Positions 15,902 to 23,815 of a stretch of 27,831 nucleotides of DNA are shown here, in pieces (position 1 is the first letter of the stretch; each line of letters starts with the position of its first letter). The notes beneath the pieces are model-generated. The model was not told the origin of the DNA, did not search any database, and saw only the letters and a program-made list of their open reading frames with translations. The translations under genes were made by a program, and so were the position numbers. Source of the DNA: Hyphomicrobiales bacterium. Lineage in GTDB: Bacteria > Pseudomonadota > Alphaproteobacteria > Rhizobiales > Beijerinckiaceae. The stretch lies in NCBI GenBank assembly GCA_947374125.1, contig CANCAR010000008.1, forward strand, positions 1-27,831, read 5' to 3'.

Positions 15902-16714
15902 ATGTTGATCACCATTCGCCATCGCACGGGCTATCGCTATTCGAGGCCCTTCAACCATGCGGTCCAGTCGCTTCGGCTAAGGCCACCATCCGGTAAAAGC
16001 CAACGCGTTCTCGATTGGACGATTGCAATTCCCGGCATCGAAAATGCCTCCTGCTATGTCGATGCGTTTGGTAATGCAGTTGATCTCGTCACCCCGCCCG
16101 GTTTCAGCGACCACCTCGAAATCATAGCCCACGGCGTCATCGAGACGTTCGACACAGCAGGCGTTACAGGCTTCACCGGGGAAGCCGTTCCGCCAAGCGT
16201 TTTCTTGCGCGCAACCGCTATGACCGATTCCATACCCGCCATGGACTCGCTGGCTCAATCCTGTCGTCGCACCACGCGGCTCGATGAGCTGCACGCCCTG
16301 CTCGCGACCATTCACGGCACCATCGCCTATGACACGACCGCGACGCACTCTCAAACCACCGCCATCGACGCTTTCAAGGCCAAGCGCGGGGTGTGTCAGG
16401 ATCACGCGCATATCTTCATCGCCGGTGCCCGCACGCTTGGCATTCCAGCCCGCTATATCACCGGCTATTTATTGGTCGATGATGAAACGTCCGCTGTCGC
16501 GCATCATGCTTGGGCAGAAGCCTTTACCGAAGAGTTGGGCTGGATCGGGTTTGATGCCGCCAATGGCGTTTCACCCACCGAGAATTATGTTCGCTTGGCA
16601 GTCGGGCTCGATGCCATCACGGCAGCACCCGTGCGGGGCACGATGCGCGGCGCGGGCTCGGAGGATATGACGGTCGAGGTTGTCGTCGGCGCGGCACAAA
16701 ACGCACAACAATAG
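15902..16714 (+). CDS. Transglutaminase-like cysteine peptidase of the Anbu operon
   Basis: This 270-residue protein has a bacterial transglutaminase N-terminal beta domain (MLITIRHRTGYRYSRPFNHA) and a transglutaminase/protease core. The catalytic triad is visible: C165 in KRGVCQDHAH, H202 in VAHHAWAEAF and D218 in GWIGFDAANG. Such proteins probably act as cysteine peptidases or amidases rather than true cross-linkers. The position after ATP-grasp and alpha-E is the standard Anbu arrangement, and the spacing of 16 bases supports one transcript. The start has only a weak ribosome site, consistent with coupling. No signal peptide is seen, so it should act in the cytoplasm. Confidence 0.93.
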   Translation: MLITIRHRTGYRYSRPFNHAVQSLRLRPPSGKSQRVLDWTIAIPGIENASCYVDAFGNAVDLVTPPGFSDHLEIIAHGVIETFDTAGVTGFTGEAVPPSVFLRATAMTDSIPAMDSLAQSCRRTTRLDELHALLATIHGTIAYDTTATHSQTTAIDAFKAKRGVCQDHAHIFIAGARTLGIPARYITGYLLVDDETSAVAHHAWAEAFTEELGWIGFDAANGVSPTENYVRLAVGLDAITAAPVRGTMRGAGSEDMTVEVVVGAAQNAQQ

Positions 16715-16817
16715 GCAAATCGCCCCGCATTGGTGATGCCATTGCGTTGCATCATCGACAATGGGCAGCTATCATCATGAGCATGAACGGGGATTAGGCC
16801 TGACAGGAGCCCGCGCA

Positions 16818-17024
16818 ATGAGTGTGATGCAAACAGAAGTGTTCGAAGCCTTCAGAGCCATTGATATTCCTGAAGAGAAAGCCTTGAAAGCGGCCGCAGC
16901 GCTCAGCAAGCGCGACGATGACGTAACATCGATCAAGAGCGAACTTTCCTTGGTGAAATGGATGATGGGTTTCGTATTGGCTTTTCAGGTAGCCATTTTC
17001 GTCAAATTATTTATGCATTTCTAA
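16818..17024 (+). CDS. Small coiled-coil protein with a C-terminal membrane anchor (DUF1640-like)
   Basis: The 68-residue product is MSVMQTEVFEAFRAIDIPEE followed by an alanine-rich helix, a charged stretch (SKRDDDVTSIKSELSLVKW) and a hydrophobic C-terminus MMGFVLAFQVAIFVKLFMHF that would span the membrane. This resembles the small tail-anchored coiled-coil proteins often labelled DUF1640-like in Alphaproteobacteria. AGGAG lies nine bases before the ATG at 16818, so this start beats one 57 bases upstream. It sits between the transglutaminase-like and Anbu genes on the same strand, 103 and 60 bases from them, and may be a later insertion in that operon or a membrane tether for it. The function is unknown. 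Confidence 0.7.
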   Translation: MSVMQTEVFEAFRAIDIPEEKALKAAAALSKRDDDVTSIKSELSLVKWMMGFVLAFQVAIFVKLFMHF

Positions 17025-17084
17025 AATAGAGTTGGGAAAAAGCCCGTCCAGTCGCCAAAAACGGGAACAAAGGGTATTTCGTCC

Positions 17085-17882
17085 GTGACCTATTGTGTTG
17101 GCCTTCGCCTCGATAATGGAATTGTGTTTGCATCCGACACCCGCACCAATGCGGGGTTCGATAACATCGCCGTGTTCCGGAAAATGCATGTCTGGGAGCG
17201 CAAAGGCGACCGCGTTTTGGTTCTGCTTTCTGCCGGCAATCTGGCGGTAACCCAAGCCGTCATCTCCGGGCTTAACGAGCAGATCGACGCCAGTGTGGAG
17301 TCGGGTGAGGCCTCGCTGCTCAACGTCCAAACCATGTTCCAAGCCGCCCGTCTCGTCGGCGAGGCTGTGCGCGAGGTACGCCGCGTCGATGGTCCAGCGC
17401 TTGAGGCCAATAATGGTACCTTTGCCGCTTCCTTCATCCTCGGTGGCCAAATTCATGGCGAGCCGCCGCGCATGTTCCAGATTTACGCGGAGGGCAATTT
17501 CATCGAGGCGACGAAGGACACGCCTTTCTTCCAGATCGGCGAACACAAATACGGCAAGCCGATTTTGGACCGCGTCGCCCGCCCCGATATGACGATGGGC
17601 GAAGGCACAAAAGTCATCATGATTTCGTTCGATTCAACGCTCCGCTCCAACCTTTCTGTCGGAATGCCGATTGATTTGCTGATGTATGAGCGGGATTCGA
17701 TGGAAATCTCCTATCAACGCCGCATTGGTGCCAATGACCCCTATTTCGAAAAGCTCTCGAAAGGCTGGTCGGGCGCATTGCGCGAGGCGTTTAAAAACAT
17801 CGATAATTACCGCGATCCATCGGCGGTCGAGGGCGACGAGGCGCAAAAGACCCTGTCATTCGATCCCATGGCAGCAAAATGA
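17085..17882 (+). CDS. Anbu (bacterial proteasome homologue) peptidase
   Basis: This 265-residue Ntn-hydrolase is related to HslV and 20S proteasome beta subunits. It starts at a GTG (AAAGGG upstream) with MTYCVGLRLDNGIVFASDTR, so removal of Met exposes Thr2 as the likely nucleophile; the aspartate in ASDTRTNAG and lysine in FRKMHVW are the expected partners. FILGGQ and YGKPILDR blocks also fit Anbu. Anbu forms self-compartmentalising or open helical assemblies and occurs with the ATP-grasp, alpha-E and transglutaminase-like genes found just upstream. Its last four bases overlap the start of an N-acetylglucosamine kinase gene, an uncommon pairing. The natural substrate is not known. Confidence 0.92.
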   Translation: MTYCVGLRLDNGIVFASDTRTNAGFDNIAVFRKMHVWERKGDRVLVLLSAGNLAVTQAVISGLNEQIDASVESGEASLLNVQTMFQAARLVGEAVREVRRVDGPALEANNGTFAASFILGGQIHGEPPRMFQIYAEGNFIEATKDTPFFQIGEHKYGKPILDRVARPDMTMGEGTKVIMISFDSTLRSNLSVGMPIDLLMYERDSMEISYQRRIGANDPYFEKLSKGWSGALREAFKNIDNYRDPSAVEGDEAQKTLSFDPMAAK

Positions 17883-18757
17883 ACCCGGCTGATTGCCGTT
17901 TTTATGCAGGCGTCGATGGTGGCGGTACCCGCTGTCGCGTCCGGTTACGCAAAGCCGATGGCAAAGAGCTGGCATTTACCGAGGGCGGCAGCGCGAACGT
18001 TCATTTTGACCCCGAAGGCGCGCTGAAAACCATTCAAGCTACGCTTCATCGAGCCTTTGTCGAGGCTGGCATCACCGATACCGATAAGGCCCATACAGGC
18101 TTGGGCTTGGGGTTGGCAGGCATTGTCTCGCTCGCCGACTCGGCTCGCGTTCAAACCGCTTTGGCCGGATATTGTCATATCAAAGCCGAAAGTGATGCCG
18201 CCGCCGCCTGCCTTGGTGCCCATGCCGGTGCCGATGGCGGGCTCGTGATTGCAGGCACGGGATCAGCAGGCTTTGCCATCGTCAAAGGCACAATGACCGG
18301 AATTGGTGGCCGTGGCTTTTCAATCGGCGATGAAGGTTCGGCCGCGCGCATCGGCTGGGAAGCGTTGCGGCAATCGCTTTTGGCAGCCGATGATCTCGCA
18401 CCAAAGACGAAGATGACATTCCATATGATGAAGCGCTTCGAGGGCGATCCCGCCGCTGTCACGCGTTGGACGGCAACAGCACGCCCGGCGGATTATGGGG
18501 CGTTGGCCCCCATTGTTTTCCTTCATGCAGAAAAAGGCGATGCGGCCGCTCTGCCCATCCTAAAAAAGGCAGTCGAGTCCATCCTCGCCCTAAGAGCGGC
18601 ACTGCAACGGCTAGGCGCAGACCGCATCGCACTGGTTGGCGGCCTCGCTGAACCCTTAAAGCCTTGGATTGAATTAGCCGCAAAAGATCCTTTCGTTCAG
18701 CCCTTGCACGATGCAGCCGATGGAGCGATCCTGCTAGCAGGCGGGAAACTTCTATGA
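17879..18757 (+). CDS. BadF/BadG-type N-acetylglucosamine (glucosamine) kinase
   Basis: This 292-residue sugar kinase of the ASKHA fold belongs to the BadF/BadG/BcrA/BcrD family. The phosphate-1 motif is GVDGGGTRCRVRL (11-23), phosphate-2 is IAGTGSAGFAI (about 122-132) and the family block SIGDEGSAARIGWEAL follows. The neighbour nagA indicates that the substrate is N-acetylglucosamine, giving GlcNAc-6-phosphate in the cytoplasm; glucosamine is an alternative. It overlaps the stop of the Anbu gene by four bases and its own stop overlaps the nagA start by four bases, so the three are translationally coupled. GspK-like annotation is possible. Confidence 0.88.
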   Translation: MNPADCRFYAGVDGGGTRCRVRLRKADGKELAFTEGGSANVHFDPEGALKTIQATLHRAFVEAGITDTDKAHTGLGLGLAGIVSLADSARVQTALAGYCHIKAESDAAAACLGAHAGADGGLVIAGTGSAGFAIVKGTMTGIGGRGFSIGDEGSAARIGWEALRQSLLAADDLAPKTKMTFHMMKRFEGDPAAVTRWTATARPADYGALAPIVFLHAEKGDAAALPILKKAVESILALRAALQRLGADRIALVGGLAEPLKPWIELAAKDPFVQPLHDAADGAILLAGGKLL

Positions 18758-19890
18758 AGCAGGTCTTTTTCGGCGCAACGCTCTTTGACGGCTTGTCCTT
18801 TCACGAGGATCAGGCGCTGGTGACCGATGGCGCGATCATTACCGCGATCATGCCAGTTTCAGAGCGTCCACGCGACGTTATCCAACACGATCTGGGCGGC
18901 GGCATTCTCTCACCCGGTCTCATTGACGCCCAGATCAATGGTGGCGGTGGCGTTTTGCTGAATGAAACACCCTCCGTCAAAGGCATCAGCGCCATTTTAG
19001 ACGCTCATCGGCGCTATGGCACGACCCACGCTTTACCGACCCTCATCACCGACGCCCCAGATCTTCTCGCCGAAACGCTGGCCGCCGGAAAAATGGCCAA
19101 GGACTATGTGCCCGGTTTTCTCGGTCTCCATATTGAAGGCCCTTTCATCGACCCAAAACGCGCCGGTGCCCACCCGGTCGAGTATATACGCTCGATGACA
19201 AACGCAGATGCCGAACAGCTCATCGAACACAAAGCGGGGGTGTTGTTTCTAACCCTTGCGCCCAACCGCGTGTTGCCTGAGCTTATCGCCAAACTCATCG
19301 CCAACGGCGTGGTGGTCAGCCTCGGCCATTCGGAAGCAACCGATGCAGAAGCGTTTGCCGCCATGGACGCAGGCGCGTCCGCCGTGACGCATCTCTATAA
19401 CGCCATGAGCCCGCTCAACCATCGCGCGCCGGGCCTAACCGGTGCCGCCCTCGCCGATCCACGCGTCATCGTCGGCCTGATCGCAGACGGCCACCATGTC
19501 AGCCCTACGGCTATCCGCGTGGCACTCGCCGCAAAGGGAGCAGAAGGAATTGCCCTTGTGTCCGATGCCATGCCGCCCGCGGCAGGTGGGCCGGACCATT
19601 TCGAGCTTCAGGACCGCATCGCAACGCGTATTGGTACCCGCTTAACGCTACCTGATGGTACACTCGCCGGTGCTGCCATCACACTGCTTGATGCTGTCCA
19701 TTATCTTGTTCGTGATATGCGAATTGATCGGGCGAAGGTGCTGCAAATGGCAACCTCTACCCCGGCTAAAATGGTAGGTCTCGACACCCATCTCGGCCGC
19801 CTCGCCCCGGGCTATTCCGCGAGCCTCGTGCATTTGACGGATGATCTCGCTGTGCAATCCGTTTGGATGGATGGGTTGGCCTGTCCGTGA
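18754..19890 (+). CDS. nagA: N-acetylglucosamine-6-phosphate deacetylase
   Basis: NagA removes acetate from GlcNAc-6-phosphate, yielding glucosamine-6-phosphate for cell-wall synthesis or glycolysis. The 378-residue amidohydrolase has the expected metal and catalytic residues: E128 in HIEGPF, H192 in GHSEA, H213 in VTHLYNAM and D271 in VSDAMPPAAGG. LIDAQINGGGG near 57-67 is the N-terminal family block. With the upstream kinase it forms a two-step amino-sugar salvage route from cell-wall recycling or imported GlcNAc. No nagB or transporter is next to it. The start overlaps the kinase stop (ATGA). Confidence 0.95.
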   Translation: MKQVFFGATLFDGLSFHEDQALVTDGAIITAIMPVSERPRDVIQHDLGGGILSPGLIDAQINGGGGVLLNETPSVKGISAILDAHRRYGTTHALPTLITDAPDLLAETLAAGKMAKDYVPGFLGLHIEGPFIDPKRAGAHPVEYIRSMTNADAEQLIEHKAGVLFLTLAPNRVLPELIAKLIANGVVVSLGHSEATDAEAFAAMDAGASAVTHLYNAMSPLNHRAPGLTGAALADPRVIVGLIADGHHVSPTAIRVALAAKGAEGIALVSDAMPPAAGGPDHFELQDRIATRIGTRLTLPDGTLAGAAITLLDAVHYLVRDMRIDRAKVLQMATSTPAKMVGLDTHLGRLAPGYSASLVHLTDDLAVQSVWMDGLACP

Positions 19891-19968
19891 TCACTTCACG
19901 CCAAACATACAAGCACTCGCATTTTTAATCCCACCGAACCATCCGCGGCCATTTTTTATTTTTATATA

Positions 19969-19986
19969 AGTAACATTTGTGTTACT
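19969..19986. promoter_or_regulatory. Palindromic operator of the HigBA-like pair
   Basis: AGTAACA and TGTTACT form a perfect seven-base inverted repeat with a four-base spacer. An AT-rich TATATAAG directly upstream (19963-19970) resembles a -10 element, and the toxin ATG is ten bases downstream. The arrangement fits autorepression by the HTH antitoxin encoded second in the pair. Confidence 0.6.
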
Positions 19987-19995
19987 CAGTAGGCG

Positions 19996-20319
19996 ATGAT
20001 CGAACTACGATATTTCATCGATGACGAAGGCAATTGTCCGTTCGAAGATTGGTTCGTCCGGCTGGATGCGACCGCTGCTGCGAAAGTAACAACTGCATTA
20101 GCAAGGGTTGAACAAGGCAATCTTTCGAACGTTAAAGGCGTCGGCGGGGGCGTATTCGAGTATCGGATAGATTGGGGCCCCGGCTATCGTGTCTATTTCG
20201 GTCAGCAGGATCGAGTGTCGGTCATCCTCCTGACTGGCGGCACAAAGAAGCGGCAACAGCGGGATATTGATTTAGCTCAGGCGCTTTGGGTTGAATTTGA
20301 GCGAACAAAGCCAACATAA
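19996..20319 (+). CDS. RelE/HigB-like toxin (addiction module killer family)
   Basis: This 107-residue protein fits the RelE/ParE superfamily subgroup called addiction module killer proteins (TIGR02683-like). Diagnostic features are the early FEDWFVRLDATAAAKV helix, the basic segment GVFEYRIDWGPGYRVYFGQ and the closing LLTGGTKKRQQRDIDLAQALW. The family usually cleaves mRNA at the ribosome. It precedes its antitoxin, the HigBA order, with 18 bases between them. The ATG at 19996 has only a weak ribosome site. The unit follows nagA and has no visible mobile element, but is AT-richer than its surroundings. Confidence 0.88.
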   Translation: MIELRYFIDDEGNCPFEDWFVRLDATAAAKVTTALARVEQGNLSNVKGVGGGVFEYRIDWGPGYRVYFGQQDRVSVILLTGGTKKRQQRDIDLAQALWVEFERTKPT

Positions 20320-20337
20320 GAAATCGGGTGAATAAAG

Positions 20338-20658
20338 ATGGCAACGACGAAAAGCTTCAAAGAACTGGTTCAAGACCGTGTTAAACATGATCCCGAATTT
20401 GCGACAGCCCTCTTGCGCGAGAGTATCGATAGAATGCTGACAGGTGATGTGGATATAGCCAAAACACTGTTACGCGACTATATCAAGGCCACGATCGGTT
20501 TTGAAAAACTGGGTGAAGCCACTTCATTGCCATCCAAAAGTTTGATCCGGATGTTTGGGCCCTTAGGCAATCCCCAGGCCCGAAACCTGTTTGGTGTGTT
20601 GGGTTATTTGCAAAAGCAAGCAGGCGTGGAGTTCCACGTGACGGAAGCCCGGCGGTAA
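20338..20658 (+). CDS. HTH antitoxin of the HigBA-like pair
   Basis: This 106-residue protein has a C-terminal helix-turn-helix region: GFEKLGEATSLPSKSLIRMF followed by GPLGNPQARNLFGVLGYLQK, resembling the addiction module antidote family (TIGR02684-like). The N-terminal half (SFKELVQDRVKHDPEFATAL) is helical and may contact the toxin. It should neutralise the toxin and bind the palindrome at 19969-19986. A GGTGA-like ribosome site precedes the ATG. It is a little longer than many antidotes of this group. Confidence 0.82.
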   Translation: MATTKSFKELVQDRVKHDPEFATALLRESIDRMLTGDVDIAKTLLRDYIKATIGFEKLGEATSLPSKSLIRMFGPLGNPQARNLFGVLGYLQKQAGVEFHVTEARR

Positions 20659-20684
20659 AGCAGTCAGGCTTCATGCGAGTTATG

Positions 20685-20712
20685 TTGCAGTGCAATATTT
20701 ATCTGCTACTAT
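20685..20712 (+). promoter_or_regulatory. Putative promoter of the small conserved hypothetical gene
   Basis: TTGCAG (20685-20690) and TACTAT (20707-20712) are separated by 16 bases and resemble sigma-70-type -35 and -10 boxes. Transcription would begin about 25 bases before the start codon at 20744. Confidence 0.45.
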
Positions 20713-20743
20713 GATCGGCAAGTTTTAAAGGGGAGCGGAGGCG

Positions 20744-21037
20744 ATGAGCGGCGTGTGGAAGACCAAATATGGCTACCGCAAGGTAAAAGAAGCTCCGCCG
20801 GAGCTGAAAGAGGCCATTGAGGCGGCGCGCGACATCACCGACGACCCGGCAGCTCAGGCCGAGATTGCCGCTGCTTTGATGGGAATGCCCGTCGAAGAGG
20901 TTAAAAAAGAAGTCATGCGGTCGGTCGCCCAGCGTAAAATGACCGAACGGGTCAGCACCATTTCGCGCGGTGGCGCAAAGCCCGCAGTAGTGGTAGAACG
21001 TAGCACAAGGCGACGCGTTCGCGTGTTCGACGTTTAA
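20744..21037 (+). CDS. Conserved hypothetical protein
   Basis: This 97-residue soluble protein begins MSGVWKTKYGYRKVKEAPPE. Similar small proteins of unassigned function occur in Rhizobiales as I recall them. The middle (LKEAIEAARDITDDPAAQAEIAAALMGMPVEEVKKEVMRS) is a predicted set of helices; the C-terminus is basic (RSTRRRVRVFDV), which might allow nucleic-acid contact. GGAGG lies six bases before the ATG, and a plausible promoter lies upstream. It stands alone between the toxin-antitoxin pair and the TerC-like gene. No enzymatic motif is seen. Confidence 0.78.
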   Translation: MSGVWKTKYGYRKVKEAPPELKEAIEAARDITDDPAAQAEIAAALMGMPVEEVKKEVMRSVAQRKMTERVSTISRGGAKPAVVVERSTRRRVRVFDV

Positions 21038-21085
21038 GCACCACTTTCTTCATCAAAGCTCCCCTCTCCTATCCGCCGGGTTATC

Positions 21086-21823
21086 ATGGATTATCTAGTT
21101 TCTCTCGCGCTCGATCCAGCCGCCTGGGTCGCCCTTGCCGCCCTCATCGCGATGGAAGTCGTGCTCGGCATCGATAATCTCGTTTTTATTTCGATTTTGA
21201 CAAATAAATTACCCCCCGAACAACAGAAAAAAGCCCGCCAAATCGGCATCTCGCTCGCTTTGTTGCTGCGCCTTGGCTTGCTCGGCACGCTGGCCTTTAT
21301 CGTGCACCTCACCGAGCCAGTGATTAGCGTCTTGGGGCAATCCTTCTCCTGGCGCGATCTGATTTTGCTAGCGGGCGGGCTTTTCCTCGTCTGGAAAGCC
21401 ACCAAGGAAATCCATCACGCGGTGGATAAAGACGACGAGTCCGATCTGTTCGACAGCCCCGTCACGCGCGGCATGTCGGCGGCGATTGCACAAATTTTAG
21501 TGCTGGATCTGGTTTTCTCGATCGATAGCATCATCACGGCCGTTGGCATGACGTCCCATTTACCCATTATGATAATCGCCGTTCTCGTGGCTGTTCTCAC
21601 CATGTTGCTGGCGGCTGAGCCACTCTCCAACTTCATCCATCACAATCCAACCATTGTGATGCTGGCTTTGGGCTTCCTGATTATGATCGGCATGACCTTG
21701 ATTGCGGAAGGATTTGGCGTTCACGTTCCAAAGGGCTATGTGTACACCGCAATGGCCTTTTCTGCGGGCGTTGAGGGCTTAAACATGCTCTCGCGACGGA
21801 CGCGGACGAAATCGAAAGCGTAA
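21086..21823 (+). CDS. TerC family integral membrane protein
   Basis: This 245-residue protein with about seven membrane segments belongs to the TerC/Alx-type superfamily, linked to metal ion (often Mn2+) efflux and tellurite resistance. The paired acidic motifs within membrane helices are present: AMEVVLGIDNLVFIS near residues 22-36 and LDLVFSIDSIITAVG near 139-153. A hydrophilic loop KEIHHAVDKDDESDLFD separates the two halves. The length fits the short YgdQ/YkoY group without CBS domains. It is followed after 31 bases by an EamA transporter on the same strand. The actual substrate is not predictable from sequence. Confidence 0.9.
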   Translation: MDYLVSLALDPAAWVALAALIAMEVVLGIDNLVFISILTNKLPPEQQKKARQIGISLALLLRLGLLGTLAFIVHLTEPVISVLGQSFSWRDLILLAGGLFLVWKATKEIHHAVDKDDESDLFDSPVTRGMSAAIAQILVLDLVFSIDSIITAVGMTSHLPIMIIAVLVAVLTMLLAAEPLSNFIHHNPTIVMLALGFLIMIGMTLIAEGFGVHVPKGYVYTAMAFSAGVEGLNMLSRRTRTKSKA

Positions 21824-21854
21824 AAACCATGGTTGATTCGGGAAGAGGCCGGTT

Positions 21855-22775
21855 GTGAGCGCGTTGCCGCGCGTCGGCCTTATCCCGAATCTTCTGGGGC
21901 TTGGTCTCTTTTGGGGCCTTTCGCCCATCGCCACCAAATTTCTGGCGATGAACCATGTCTCGCCTTTTATGACGATTACCTTCTCGGGCTTTGGCGTTGG
22001 AATCGGCCTGTTTCTTGTCTGGCGTGCGTTCGGCAAGGTCGAACTCGCAAGCTGGCCGTTGTGGTTGTTTGGCGCAGGCTGCGCGATCCTTCTCAACCTG
22101 CCCTTTGGCCTCAGCCTCATCCTCATCGGCCATATACCGGTAGCGACCTATTCCATCATCACCTCGACAACGCCACTGTTTGGCTATGCTATCGCCGTTC
22201 TGATTGGCGTGGAACGGATGGGTTGGGCGCGCGCCAGCGCCATCCTCTGCGGCTTTGCGGGCAGTGCTTTGCTGCTGATTAATCCCGATACAGCCAAAGG
22301 CAGCGATTTATTTCTCGCCATCGATATTTATACGCTCGCCTGCTTTGCGCTCCCGCTTTTTTACGCGCTGTATCACATCTTCGCCTCGCGCTTTTGGCCC
22401 AAAGGCTGCGAAACCGGCGCCGTCAGCATCGCCGAGAGCATTGCGAGCGGCGTCTTGGTGCTGCCTTTCCTTCTGCTGACCGATCGCTCCGAATCCTATG
22501 ATATCCCGACCTCCGCTATGATCGCGTTGGGAACCGTTACGCTCCTCTGGGTCATTGAGCGGATAACCTTCTTTAATCTCGTCAGGAATTTTGGCCCCGT
22601 CTCAACCGTGCAGGCGGTCAATTTAGCCACCATGAGCTCGGTCGTACTGGGTCATTACATTTTTGGCGAGCCGATTGACGCGCGTTTGATCGTCAGCGGC
22701 GCTTTGGTGCTCGGCGCGCTGTGGCTCAATGCCAAGGCGGAAAAAGCCCGTTCCGCCTCTCACGCCGCGGCCTAA
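21855..22775 (+). CDS. DMT superfamily (EamA) transporter
   Basis: This 306-residue protein has about ten predicted membrane helices arranged as two EamA repeats. The first begins GLGLFWGLSPIATKFLA and the second has TLACFALPLFYALYHIF. Such proteins export metabolites or amino acids. The start is a GTG at 21855 with GAGG upstream; the first residues SALPRVGLIPNLL lead straight into helix one. The C-terminus ends KAEKARSASHAAA in the cytoplasm. pdxA follows 59 bases later on the same strand. Confidence 0.88.
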   Translation: MSALPRVGLIPNLLGLGLFWGLSPIATKFLAMNHVSPFMTITFSGFGVGIGLFLVWRAFGKVELASWPLWLFGAGCAILLNLPFGLSLILIGHIPVATYSIITSTTPLFGYAIAVLIGVERMGWARASAILCGFAGSALLLINPDTAKGSDLFLAIDIYTLACFALPLFYALYHIFASRFWPKGCETGAVSIAESIASGVLVLPFLLLTDRSESYDIPTSAMIALGTVTLLWVIERITFFNLVRNFGPVSTVQAVNLATMSSVVLGHYIFGEPIDARLIVSGALVLGALWLNAKAEKARSASHAAA

Positions 22776-22834
22776 ACGCCCCCAATGCAAGAAGTGGGAT
22801 TGCAGGGACGCGTTCCATTCGCTACGGATTTTTG

Positions 22835-23815
22835 ATGCAACCGCTTGCCATCACCATGGGCGATCCAGCCGGAATTGGTCCGGAAATCATCGCCAAGTTT
22901 TTCTCACAGGGGGCTTCTGCCCCGGCCATCGTCATTGGTGACGCGGGTTGTCTTGAGCGCGCCGCAAATGCCCTGTCGCTCCCGCTTGCTATCCGCACCA
23001 TCACCGCGCCAAATGATGCGCAGTATATGCCCGGCACGATGAATGTCCTGTCCATCTCGGCATTACCCGACGATTTGCCCCTAGGCCAGATTGATGCCCG
23101 CGCGGGCCAAGCGGCTTTTGACTACATCACCACCGCGATAGACTTGGCACTTGCGGGTAAGATTGCCGGTATCGTCACCGCGCCGATCCATAAAGAGGCC
23201 CTAAAAGCGGCGGGCATCCGCTATCCCGGCCACACCGAAATTCTAGCCGACCGTTCCGGCACGTCGGATTTTGCGATGATGCTGGCCAATGACGAACTCC
23301 GTGTCATCCTTGTCACCATCCATGTCTCGCTCAGATCGGTCCCCGATCTCATCACCAAAGCCCGCGTGTTGAAAACCATCGAACTTGCTGACGCCGCATG
23401 CCGGGCCTATGGAATTCAAAACCCGAAAATCGCAGTCGCAGGCTTAAACCCCCATGCCGGCGAAGGCGGACTTTTCGGCCATGAGGAAGAAACGGAGATT
23501 ACGCCTGCGATTATAGCGGCAGCCGCTCAGGGCATTCAGGTTTCTGGCCCCTTTGCGGGCGATACGATTTTCATGCGCGCCCGTCGTGGCGAATTCGATA
23601 TCGTCGTCGCGCAATATCACGACCAAGGCCTCATCCCCGTCAAATATATGGGCATTGAGCACGGCGTTAACGTCACCATCGGCCTGCCCTTTATCCGCAC
23701 CAGCGTTGATCACGGCACCGCCTTCGACATTGCGGGCCAAGGCTCAGCCGACGCATCGTCACTGCGCTATGCCTTCGAGCAGGCGCGCTTGTTGCAAAAC
23801 GTGGCTGCCCGATGA
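22835..23815 (+). CDS. pdxA: 4-hydroxythreonine-4-phosphate dehydrogenase
   Basis: PdxA oxidises 4-phosphohydroxy-L-threonine in pyridoxal-5-phosphate synthesis. The 326-residue product begins MQPLAITMGDPAGIGPEII, the standard family opening. The expected metal-binding histidines are in PIHKEAL, RYPGHTEIL and VAQYHDQGLIPVKY, and DHGTAFDIAGQGSAD closes the active site. The ATG at 22835 is chosen on family N-terminus; a longer in-frame reading begins inside the transporter gene. The last four bases overlap the start of the downstream RNA methyltransferase gene. surA and rsmA, frequent neighbours in other bacteria, are absent. Confidence 0.95.
   Translation: MQPLAITMGDPAGIGPEIIAKFFSQGASAPAIVIGDAGCLERAANALSLPLAIRTITAPNDAQYMPGTMNVLSISALPDDLPLGQIDARAGQAAFDYITTAIDLALAGKIAGIVTAPIHKEALKAAGIRYPGHTEILADRSGTSDFAMMLANDELRVILVTIHVSLRSVPDLITKARVLKTIELADAACRAYGIQNPKIAVAGLNPHAGEGGLFGHEEETEITPAIIAAAAQGIQVSGPFAGDTIFMRARRGEFDIVVAQYHDQGLIPVKYMGIEHGVNVTIGLPFIRTSVDHGTAFDIAGQGSADASSLRYAFEQARLLQNVAAR

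Noticed and set aside
21681..22133. Leftward 150-codon frame across the TerC/EamA junction
   Set aside because: Low-complexity charged translation, antisense to two good membrane-protein genes.
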